Shown here: piece by piece, positions 22,732 to 30,505 of the stretch
Numbering within the stretch: the first letter of the stretch is position 1
Layout: each line of letters starts with the position of its first letter
Assembly: GCA_025360845.1 (NCBI GenBank)
Contig: JANYBJ010000160.1
Location: 1-32,985, forward strand
Length of the DNA stretch: 32,985 nucleotides
Origin: a bacterium
Lineage (GTDB): Bacteria; Verrucomicrobiota; Kiritimatiellia; RFP12; UBA1067
Direction of reading: 5' to 3'
Translations under genes and position numbers: made by a program
Notes under the pieces: generated by a model
Seen by the model: only the letters and a program-made list of their open reading frames with translations
The model's database searches: none
Told to the model about the DNA's origin: nothing

Positions 22732-23490
22732 GTGAAAAACGTATCTATCCTGTCTCTTGCCGGCCTGCTGTTGGCCGCGTCCGGGTGCTGTCTGGTCTCG
22801 TCTGAAAAAGCCTGTTCCGGCAAACCGGCCTGCGACAAAGCTCAAGCGTGCGCCGCGGGCCCGGCCGCGCAGAAGGAGTCGCCGCATCCGGATTCGCGCA
22901 ACTGGAGCTCGCTGTTTAATTATACTCTGGATAACGCGGTGTTCACCAAAGGCGTCTGGTTCATCGACGGTAAAGGCAACTTGACCGCGAACAAAGACGA
23001 GGCCATCTGGTCCACGCGCGATTACGAAAATTTCATGCTCGATCTGGAGTACACGGTTGATCCGGCCGCGAACAGCGGCGTGCTGATCTACTGCAGCGAC
23101 ATGGCGAACTGGATTCCGAACACGGTGGAGATTCAGATCCTCGACGACAACGACCCGCACTGGAAGAACGAAGCCCCGTTCACCAAGAACGGCGGGCTCT
23201 ACGGGCACCTGCCGCCCAAGGTCAACAACATGAAGCCCGCGGGCGAGTGGAACCGCATGACGGTGACCGCGAAGGGCAAGCACCTCGTGGTGGCGGTCAA
23301 CGGCGAGATCACGGTCGACACCGACCTGTCGCAGTGGACCTCGGCGAAAAAGAATCCCGACAACACGGATATCCCGCCGTGGCTGAGCCGTCCTTGGGCA
23401 GAGCTGCCGACCAAAGGCCGCATCGGGCTGCAGGGCAAGCACGGCAACGCCTCGATCTACTTCCGCAGCGTCCGCATCAAAGAACTGTAG
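22732..23490 (+). CDS. DUF1080 lipoprotein (3-keto-disaccharide hydrolase family)
   Basis: 252 residues with a GTG start eight or nine bases after AGGGGG. A lipoprotein leader ends at the lipobox LAASGC (Cys19), followed by a Cys/Ala-rich spacer, so it is membrane-anchored at the cell surface or periplasm. The rest is a ConA-like jelly roll of DUF1080: WFIDGKGNLTANKDEAIWSTRDYENFMLDLEY, read as motifs GNLTA, DYENFMLDLEY, NSGVLIY, EIQILDD, EWNRMTV, GRIGLQGKHG and IYFRSVRIKEL. The family name reflects hydrolysis of 3-keto-glycosides, which would complete the pathway suggested by the exported Gfo/Idh and ThuA genes at 10497-17560. Confidence 0.87.
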   Translation: MKNVSILSLAGLLLAASGCCLVSSEKACSGKPACDKAQACAAGPAAQKESPHPDSRNWSSLFNYTLDNAVFTKGVWFIDGKGNLTANKDEAIWSTRDYENFMLDLEYTVDPAANSGVLIYCSDMANWIPNTVEIQILDDNDPHWKNEAPFTKNGGLYGHLPPKVNNMKPAGEWNRMTVTAKGKHLVVAVNGEITVDTDLSQWTSAKKNPDNTDIPPWLSRPWAELPTKGRIGLQGKHGNASIYFRSVRIKEL

Positions 23491-23560
23491 ACAATTTCTG
23501 CCGCTCATCGACCGAATCCGAACTTTTTTGCCCCCGCCATTTTGCGATTGCCTTGCGTAT

Positions 23561-23577
23561 TATCCTGCTACAGGATA
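23561..23577. promoter_or_regulatory. Inverted repeat upstream of the large module protein
   Basis: TATCCTG (23561-23567) and CAGGATA (23571-23577) are perfect 7-bp arms around CTA, 51 bases before the start at 23628, in an AT-rich stretch. A possible operator; no clear promoter boxes can be placed around it. Confidence 0.4.
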
Positions 23578-23627
23578 TCATACTCTTATTAGTGGTATGT
23601 TGTTTTAATTGCGAGAGGAGCTGGGCA

Positions 23628-26600
23628 ATGCGAACAATGCGAATGCTGTTTGCGGGGGTGGCTTTGGCGGCGTGCATGGCCGGGCGGGCGGGCGCGACCG
23701 ACGGCGTTTGGACGAACGAGCTCAGCGGGAACTGGGCGGACCCAGCGAACTGGCAGGACGGGGTTGTGGCGGGCGGCACCGAGGCGACCGCATCTTTTCC
23801 GAACATGCCCACCGCGTACCGGACCGTGGTGCTGCCGCCCGGGGGGGTGACGCTCGGGAAGCTGACGTATGACCGGCACAGCACCGACTATCAGATGCGT
23901 TTCCGCGGCGGCCCGATCCTGTTCGACGCGGTCGCGCCTGAGATCGCCGCCGATTACTATTTCGCTATTTTTTACAACGATTTGCAAGGCGGCAACGGTC
24001 TCACCTGGCGGTACGGCGGCGTGGTGGGCACGGATACCTCCTACACCGGGCCGACCACGTTGGCGGGCGGCATCGTGTACGACTATATGCACCTGGGCGC
24101 CTTGTCCCGGGCGTCCTCGATCAGCAATTACCTCTCCACCGGGCCGCTGCTTTACAAGGGCGGCGCGCTGGTCGTCTCGGGCCGGAAAAACTCGGTCGCG
24201 TCGTCTTCGACCTGGTCCGTGACGGCGGGCGACACGATCATCCGCCGCGTGGCCGACTATCTCGCCGCAAGCCCCGGCGCGGCGGTGTCGGGCGACGGCA
24301 TCCCGGCGGGCACGTTCGTCAAGCACAGCATTGATCTCGACAGCTTTGAGCTCAGCCAACCCGCGACGGCGTCGGGCTCGGTTGCGCTCTCGTTCGGCGC
24401 GGTGAGCGGCTCCGAGTCGCACCAGCGTTTCGAGCGGATCGAAATGGACGCCAGCGGCTTCATCGAACTCGCGACCAACGGCGGCTCGCTCACGCGCGTT
24501 CAGGCGGACGACCTGACAGGGGGCCTGTTTCAAAAGTTGAGGCTGCAGGGCGACGGCACCTTGGCGGTCAAGGGGGGCGAGTCTTTCGGCGGGATGATGG
24601 AGCTGAGTGGCGGCACCTTTGAGCACCTCGCGAAAACCGCAGGCGTGCAGCCCGTTCTCTCAAACCTCACGGTGACGGCCAAGACGCTCTTTTCGGTGCC
24701 GGACCCCGCAACGACGTCGACGCTGGTCAATGTTTCCGGGCCGGGTGAACTGGTCAAGACCGGCAGCGGGGCCGTCGTGATGAAAAGCGTCCCCGGGCCG
24801 GACTCGCTCATGACCGTGGAGAACGGCACGCTGACGGTGACGACTCAGGCGACGCCGACGAATCTGGTCGAAGGCGCGTGGTTCCATGTGGACGCGGGCG
24901 ATCCGGCGAGCTTGACGCTGGTACACGAGAACGGCACGAACTACGTGACCCAGTGGCGCGACACGCGGGCCAACGGACGGTATGCGGCGGCGGTCGAGGG
25001 CGCGCCGCGCCCCTTCCTGCGCGAGGGCTTCCAGAACGGGCTGCCCGTGGTGGACTTCGGCTCGTTCCATTTTCCCGGGGTAGGCATCAACGGTTACGGG
25101 GCCTATCTGGCCTGGAGCGCACCCTGCACGGCGATGCGCGAGATTTTCCTCGTGTTCAGTGACACGCCTGACACCGTGAACATCCCCGCGGGCGCTAACT
25201 ATTCCTTCCTGCTCGGGAACCCGGACCGCTATGATTTCCACAGAAGCAATTTCGGAGGGCTTTTCAACGCCCCTTACGGGCATCCCAGTCTTCGGGAGGG
25301 CATCATCGCGGTCGACGGGGTGAGGGTACCTTATTCGTACCGCCTTCCCCCCGGCTTCCATGTGATCAGCCTCTCGACGACAGGGCCGGTCGCCGCAGCG
25401 CTCTTCGCGAATGACCGCAATGCCAGCTTCGGCGGCCAGCGGCTGGCTGAAGTTTTGGTGTTTGACCACTCTCTGGAGGCTTCGCAGCGGCTGGATGTGG
25501 GAGCCTACCTCATGAACAAGTGGCTCGACCGCGCCTATCCGGGATACCGTTCAACGACCGAATCGGGAATCGGCCTCCTGAAGCTCAAAGGCGACGGCAC
25601 GCTCACGGTGGGCGCAGGCGAAGAACTGCGGGTCGGCACGCTTGACCTCGGCGGCAACATCGTCAAGAACGGCAAGGGCACGCTGGCCGCCGAAGTGATT
25701 CACGAGGCGGGCGGCTCGCTGGCCGTGGCCGAAGGGTCGGTGGCCCTCAGCACGCGTGCGGCCGCCAGCGCGCCGGCGGCGGGCGCCTGGTTCCATGTGG
25801 ACGCGAGCGACCTGGCCAGCCTGACACTGGTACACGAGAACGGCACGAACTACGTGACTCAGTGGAGCGACAAGCAGGCCAACGGCCGGTTCGCCTCGTC
25901 CCCGGAGGGCGCGCCGCGCCCGTTCCTGCGCGAAGGTTTCCAGAACGGGTTGCCGGTGGTTGATTTCGGCTCGTACCGCTATACGGACAGGGTTTTGGGT
26001 TATGGCGGCTATCTGAACTGGAACACTGAATGCGGGGCCATCCGCGACATCTTCCTCGTGTTCAGCGACACGCCCGACACCGTGGATGTCCCGGGGAGCA
26101 TTAACTGGTCTTTCCTGCTCGGACACAATGACGCGTATCACTTCCACCGCAATTTCAACGGCGTGCTGTTCAACCCCGCCGTCGCGTCACCGAACCTAAT
26201 CAACGGCGCGATTGTGGTCGACGGATCTATGGGGTCACCCTCGACGGTTTTGACACCCGGGTTCCATGTGGTCAGCCTGTCGACGGTCGGCCCCGTCGCC
26301 GCCTCGACGTTCGCCCGCGACCGCAATGCGGGTTTTGGCGGCCAGCGGCTGGCCGAGGTGCTCGTCTACGACCGCGTGCTGGGCCCGACGGAGCGGCGAG
26401 ACACAGAAAACTACCTGCTTCGCAAATGGCTGGGCGTGGCCGCGCCCGGATATGCGGGCGGCACCGTGCGGATGGACGGCATAACCTTCACCGGCAACGC
26501 CAACCTGGCGGTCGATGACGCGGCCAACGACCTGGCGCTCGACTGGCTAACGGCGGACGGGGCGCTGGTGAAAGAGGGGGCGGGCGCGATGTCGATCGGC

Positions 26601-27815
26601 TCCCTGCGCAGCGGCGTGACGGGCATCGATGTCGCGGGTGGCCAGCTGACGGTCGCCTGCGACCTTAAGCAGCCCTGGTTCCATGTGGATGCAAGCGATC
26701 CTGCCAGCCTGACGCTGGTACACGAGAACGGGACGAACTACGTGACCCAGTGGCGCGACACGCGCACGAACGGCGTGTACGCTTCGGCCGCGCCGGGAGC
26801 ACCTCGGCCGTTCCTGCGCGAAGGCTTCCTGAACGGCCTGCCGGTGGTGGATTTCGGCTCGTTCCGTTATGTGTCTCAGGGATACGATGGTTACGGCGCT
26901 TATCTGAACTGGAACACGGAATGCGCGGCCATCCGCGAGGTTTTCCTCGTGTTCAGCGACACGCCCGACTGCGTCGACATCCGGGACGGCTGCAACTGGT
27001 CCTTCCTGCTCGGCCACTACGTCGCGTACAACTTCCACCGGAATTTCAACGGCGTGCTGTTCCACCCCGCCGTCGCGTCGCCGAATCTGCTCAACGGCGC
27101 GATCACGGTCGACAACGCGACGGCGACCTACGCAACGGCGCTGACGTCCGGATTCCATGTGATCAGCCTGTCGCCGACCGGTCCGGTCGCCGCCTCGAAC
27201 TTCGCGAACGACCGCGGCATCAGCTTCGGCGGGCAGCGGCTGGCGGAGGTCTTGATCTACACGGACGTTTTGAGCGACACGGTGAAGCAGGGCATCCGGG
27301 ATCACCTGCTCAACAAGTGGGAAAACCGCGCCCGCGCGTTCCAGCAGCTCCGCGCGGCCTCCGGCAGCGCCGTGGCGCTGAAGGACAGCAACGTGGAGAT
27401 CGGCACGCTGGAAGGCGCGGGGAGCGTGAGCGCCGTACGCATGACGGCGTCCGAGGTCTCCGCCGGCGATGCGGCGGGCGAAATCGGCACCCTGTCGGTC
27501 TCGGGCACGCTGGAACTCGCCGCCGGTGCGGTGGTGCCGGTCGATTGCGCCCCGCCGGCGGGCGACCGCATCGATGTCGACGGGACTCTCAGACTCTTGG
27601 GAGCCGGAACGTTCGCGGTCAACTGCACGACCAGCAATTTCGGGAACCAGTCCCTGGTGCTGTTCACCTTCAGCGCGCTGGAGGGTGCGGAGCATCTCGC
27701 CGATTGGACCGTGACAGGTGACATCGGTTCGAAGTATACGGTGCGTCCGCGCATCGAGGGGAATCAGCTCGTGCTGACGTTCACGACAAAAGGCACGCTG
27801 CTTCTGCTCAAGTAG
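23628..27815 (+). CDS. Large exported protein with three tandem LamG/ConA-like modules
   Basis: 1395 residues. The start (MRTMRMLF) follows GAGGAG by seven bases; the frame is open for a further 127 codons upstream, but those overlap the DUF1080 gene. A Sec signal ends near GAT-D (about 24). Residues 25-410 are beta-rich in the style of autotransporter passenger domains (WTNELSGNWADPANWQDG; LTYDRHSTDYQMRF; repeated short GGTF-type strands). Three about 216-residue modules follow, each from WFHVDA to NKWL or RKWL, joined by GDGTLTVGAGEEL-type linkers. The C-terminal part (ASGSAVALKDSNVEIGTLEG; LVLFTFSALEG) resembles the end of PVC autotransporter-associated proteins, but no beta-barrel or PEP-CTERM motif is visible. 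Likely a surface-displayed binding protein; carbohydrate binding is inferred from the fold only. Confidence 0.75.
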   Translation: MRTMRMLFAGVALAACMAGRAGATDGVWTNELSGNWADPANWQDGVVAGGTEATASFPNMPTAYRTVVLPPGGVTLGKLTYDRHSTDYQMRFRGGPILFDAVAPEIAADYYFAIFYNDLQGGNGLTWRYGGVVGTDTSYTGPTTLAGGIVYDYMHLGALSRASSISNYLSTGPLLYKGGALVVSGRKNSVASSSTWSVTAGDTIIRRVADYLAASPGAAVSGDGIPAGTFVKHSIDLDSFELSQPATASGSVALSFGAVSGSESHQRFERIEMDASGFIELATNGGSLTRVQADDLTGGLFQKLRLQGDGTLAVKGGESFGGMMELSGGTFEHLAKTAGVQPVLSNLTVTAKTLFSVPDPATTSTLVNVSGPGELVKTGSGAVVMKSVPGPDSLMTVENGTLTVTTQATPTNLVEGAWFHVDAGDPASLTLVHENGTNYVTQWRDTRANGRYAAAVEGAPRPFLREGFQNGLPVVDFGSFHFPGVGINGYGAYLAWSAPCTAMREIFLVFSDTPDTVNIPAGANYSFLLGNPDRYDFHRSNFGGLFNAPYGHPSLREGIIAVDGVRVPYSYRLPPGFHVISLSTTGPVAAALFANDRNASFGGQRLAEVLVFDHSLEASQRLDVGAYLMNKWLDRAYPGYRSTTESGIGLLKLKGDGTLTVGAGEELRVGTLDLGGNIVKNGKGTLAAEVIHEAGGSLAVAEGSVALSTRAAASAPAAGAWFHVDASDLASLTLVHENGTNYVTQWSDKQANGRFASSPEGAPRPFLREGFQNGLPVVDFGSYRYTDRVLGYGGYLNWNTECGAIRDIFLVFSDTPDTVDVPGSINWSFLLGHNDAYHFHRNFNGVLFNPAVASPNLINGAIVVDGSMGSPSTVLTPGFHVVSLSTVGPVAASTFARDRNAGFGGQRLAEVLVYDRVLGPTERRDTENYLLRKWLGVAAPGYAGGTVRMDGITFTGNANLAVDDAANDLALDWLTADGALVKEGAGAMSIGSLRSGVTGIDVAGGQLTVACDLKQPWFHVDASDPASLTLVHENGTNYVTQWRDTRTNGVYASAAPGAPRPFLREGFLNGLPVVDFGSFRYVSQGYDGYGAYLNWNTECAAIREVFLVFSDTPDCVDIRDGCNWSFLLGHYVAYNFHRNFNGVLFHPAVASPNLLNGAITVDNATATYATALTSGFHVISLSPTGPVAASNFANDRGISFGGQRLAEVLIYTDVLSDTVKQGIRDHLLNKWENRARAFQQLRAASGSAVALKDSNVEIGTLEGAGSVSAVRMTASEVSAGDAAGEIGTLSVSGTLELAAGAVVPVDCAPPAGDRIDVDGTLRLLGAGTFAVNCTTSNFGNQSLVLFTFSALEGAEHLADWTVTGDIGSKYTVRPRIEGNQLVLTFTTKGTLLLLK
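24879..27324 (+). repeat. Three long tandem module repeats within the exported protein
   Basis: Modules at about 24879-25530, 25788-26434 and 26676-27324, each about 650 bp, with spacings of 909 and 888 bp. Blocks such as LVHENGTNYVTQW, GAPRPFLREGF, GLPVVDFGS, IFLVFSDTPD and FGGQRLAEVL occur in all three, and their DNA is nearly identical in places (for example the CTGGTACACGAGAACGG stretch). Modules 2 and 3 are closest (both have YLNWNTEC and FHRNFNGVLF). Confidence 0.88.
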
Positions 27816-27844
27816 TTAACGAAGTCGGCACAAAAACCGCGCAC

Positions 27845-29149
27845 TCACGGAAAAAGCTCCATCAACGCATCCGCGAAGAGCTTCATGCCGCGCTCGTCGG
27901 GATGGTTGATGTTGTTCATCAGCAAGGTGGAGTACGGCAGCCCCTGCCGCCAGAGCCGGCCCCAGCGCAGCGAGGCGTCCGCCACCGCGACGTGGTTGTT
28001 CTCTCCGAAAAGCCGCACGCCCCGCACGTAGGGGCGCGGGTCCTGGTCGATCTCGCGCTCCTGCTTGAGCCCCATCCAGTCAGCCCGCGAGTAGTGCGGC
28101 GTGAGGATGGCCCACTCCGCGCCGAGGTTCTTGAAATCCTTGAGGATCGCGCCGTAGTTATCGAGCACGGCGGCCTCGTTGAGCGACGCGTCGTTGATGA
28201 ACTCGGAGACGATCAGGTCCGGCTTGAGCGCCAGCACCTTCTCGGCGTAGTTGTGCGGACTGCCGGGCGGTTCGGCGCGGTAGGACGCAGTGGCGCGGCC
28301 GCCCCAGCCTTCGGACAGCATCACGATGCTCGCCTTCGGGAAGCGCTCGCGCAGACGCGCCGCGAACTGCTCTTGCCACTTCTGCGCAAACGGCAGATAG
28401 ATGCACTCGGTCACGCTGTCGCCCCACGCGAGAATCCGCACCGGCGCGCCGGCCTGCAGCTTCGCGAGCGTCTTGGGCAGCAGCTTCTCCGCAACCGTCG
28501 GCCCGGCACGCGGAGGCTCGGGATACGCGGCCTCCATAATCGGGAAGAGGTTTGTCGGCGTCAGCTTGTCGATGCGCCCCGAAAGCCACACGTTGCCCAC
28601 GCGGGTTTCGCCCGCCGCAAGCTCCGGCGGACGCGGCGTGGCCACGTGCGGCACGCCTTTGCGCAGCACGATTTTTTTGTCCGCGGTCAGCACCGCGCTG
28701 TCGAGCCGCATCATCGCATAGCGGTAGCTCGCGAAGACCGGCTTGTCCGCCGGGATCGCGCCGCCCTCGATCCGTCCGAACCCGCCCCAGCGCGGTTCGA
28801 GCTTGTAGTCCTTGTCGAGCGCGTACGTCTTCGCCGCCGCGCCCGGCCCGTCGCGTACAGTCAACGAGGCGTTTTCCAACGCGTCCGCCACGCTGCACGC
28901 CTCGGCCTTGGTGCCGATCAGCGGCGTGCCGCAGCGCCAGAAGGGGCCTTGAAACAGCGCCAGCGTGTCGTACTTCTCGTCGGCAACCGTCACGAGATCC
29001 GGCGGATCGACCGTCAGCACGGCGGAAATCTCGCCGCTGGTGACCTTCACCTGCCACGCGTCGGCAGGCTCCATGCGGGGCGGCTCAGCCGCGAGGACCC
29101 AACTCGTCAAACCCAGACTCAACAACGCCCCAAAACTGTTTTTTTTCAT
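27845..29149 (-). CDS. Secreted two-domain SGNH/GDSL esterase
   Basis: 434 residues with a Sec leader (cleavage near LAA-E). The N-terminal half (about 21-225) is a beta-rich domain of unknown type. The C-terminal half is an SGNH hydrolase: block I ILAWGDSVTE with the nucleophile Ser, a glycine in the SEGWGGRA block, block III SEFINDAS with the Asn, and His in NHPDERG near the end. Such enzymes remove acetyl groups from xylan, pectin or similar. The start overlaps a GAGGAA ribosome site with close spacing. The gene follows the CE7 esterase by seven bases, so the two deacetylases are expressed together. Convergent with the gene ending at 27815; only 29 bases separate them and no hairpin terminator is seen. 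Confidence 0.82.
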   Translation of the reverse strand: MKKNSFGALLSLGLTSWVLAAEPPRMEPADAWQVKVTSGEISAVLTVDPPDLVTVADEKYDTLALFQGPFWRCGTPLIGTKAEACSVADALENASLTVRDGPGAAAKTYALDKDYKLEPRWGGFGRIEGGAIPADKPVFASYRYAMMRLDSAVLTADKKIVLRKGVPHVATPRPPELAAGETRVGNVWLSGRIDKLTPTNLFPIMEAAYPEPPRAGPTVAEKLLPKTLAKLQAGAPVRILAWGDSVTECIYLPFAQKWQEQFAARLRERFPKASIVMLSEGWGGRATASYRAEPPGSPHNYAEKVLALKPDLIVSEFINDASLNEAAVLDNYGAILKDFKNLGAEWAILTPHYSRADWMGLKQEREIDQDPRPYVRGVRLFGENNHVAVADASLRWGRLWRQGLPYSTLLMNNINHPDERGMKLFADALMELFP

Positions 29150-29156
29150 ATGTTCC

Positions 29157-30473
29157 TCACTTCACCCCGAACTTTTCATTCAGCCACCCGTAAGCCTTCG
29201 GGTAGTAGTCGCCGCCGCGCACCCCGTGCGCGGTCTCGGGATAAATCATAAAGCGCTTCTCGCCTTTCAGCAGATTGTACGGCGCGAAATTCGTGCGCGG
29301 CGGACAGATGTTGTCCTGCAGGCCGACGCCCATGACGACCGGGCAGGTGATCTGCGGAGCGAAGTTCTTCACGTCGTAGTAGGTCAGCATCGCGTACAGG
29401 ACGTCCTTCGTCACGCCCTTGTCGTTCTTGGCGAGATAGTTCCGGTAGATGCTCCCCGGCCATTCGGTCAGCGCGATGAAGTTCGGGATATCGCAGAAGC
29501 CCGGGATCGTGGGCATGCAGAACGCCACGCGCTTGTCCAGCGCGGCGCAGACGTAGGAGAGCGTGCCGCCCTGGCTGCCGCCTTCGACCGCGATGCGGCT
29601 CTGGTCCACCTCCGGCCGCGAGCAGACGAAGTCGATGGCCCGCACGGTGTCGAGATACGCGCCGCGGAAGTAGTAGTCGTCGCGGCTGTCCAAGCGGCAG
29701 GCCATCCAGTCGCCGTAGATGTTCTCGGATTTCATCACGCCCTGGCCGCGCGTGGAGGCCACGTAGCGGATGAAAGGCCCGCCGTCGCGATCCGGAATGC
29801 TCGGCCCGGAGCTGTAGCCGAGGAAGCGCACGACGACGGGATACTTGCCCGGCTTTTTGGGCACGAGATAATGTCCGCCCACGACCACCTCTCCGAACGA
29901 GCGCATGCGCACCTCGTAGAGGTCCTGCGAGGCCGTGCAGAGATTGGTGAGCAGCACCATGGAATAGCGCGGCTCGACCTTGGCCAGTTCGGCGAGACCG
30001 GTGTCCCAGAACGCTTTAAAATCGGGCTTGGCCGAGGAGGTGTGCGTGATCTTCTCCGGCTCGTAGCCGAGGTTGAAGGCGGTCGGCGGGCCCTGCTTGC
30101 CGTCGTTCTCGAGGTGCGCAATGATGCGGTAGATGCCCGGCGCGGTGACTTTGTGGCTGACCGTCTGCTTCACGTTCCCGCCTTCGGGAAGGGACACGGG
30201 CGCTTTCAAAACCGTGACGGCTTCGCCGGAGTCGGTCGTGATCTCCGTCACAAGCACGGCCTCGCTCTTTTGTTTCGCGGCATTGGCTAAGGAGAGGGTG
30301 GCCGACAGCGGCTCCTCACCGTAAAACACACCTTTTTCCTCGGCGAGTTGGAGCGCCACCCGCACGGGGAAGTTGGTGTCGAGAACCGGCGTTTGCGCGA
30401 ACGTGAAAGCGGCGGCAAACAGACCGAGTGCAATAACAGAAACGAGTTTCTTATGCATGATAGGCGTGATCAT
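29157..30473 (-). CDS. Secreted CE7 acetyl xylan esterase / cephalosporin-C deacetylase family
   Basis: About 438 residues, one of the longer members because of an N-terminal beta domain (about 25-145) before the CE7 alpha/beta hydrolase. Family marks: RGQG (STRGQGVM), nucleophile Ser in EGGSQGGTLS, Asp in GLQDNICPP and His in PETAHGVRGGDY; all three catalytic residues are present. A Sec leader (KLVSVIALGLFAAAFTFAQ) follows the start. I chose the ATG at 30473 (AAGAAG five bases upstream); 30458 is also possible. It deacetylates oligosaccharides. It lies 32 bases after the putative glycosidase gene and seven bases before the SGNH gene. Confidence 0.87.
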   Translation of the reverse strand: MITPIMHKKLVSVIALGLFAAAFTFAQTPVLDTNFPVRVALQLAEEKGVFYGEEPLSATLSLANAAKQKSEAVLVTEITTDSGEAVTVLKAPVSLPEGGNVKQTVSHKVTAPGIYRIIAHLENDGKQGPPTAFNLGYEPEKITHTSSAKPDFKAFWDTGLAELAKVEPRYSMVLLTNLCTASQDLYEVRMRSFGEVVVGGHYLVPKKPGKYPVVVRFLGYSSGPSIPDRDGGPFIRYVASTRGQGVMKSENIYGDWMACRLDSRDDYYFRGAYLDTVRAIDFVCSRPEVDQSRIAVEGGSQGGTLSYVCAALDKRVAFCMPTIPGFCDIPNFIALTEWPGSIYRNYLAKNDKGVTKDVLYAMLTYYDVKNFAPQITCPVVMGVGLQDNICPPRTNFAPYNLLKGEKRFMIYPETAHGVRGGDYYPKAYGWLNEKFGVK

Positions 30474-30505
30474 AGGCTCTTCTTTGCCGTTTGGCAATCG
30501 GCAAG

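Noticed and set aside
26547..27695. 382-codon open frame on the minus strand, and similar frames at 23589-24626, 24660-25469 and 25551-26147.
   Set aside because: All antisense to the large module protein; their apparent mutual similarity simply mirrors the repeated modules.
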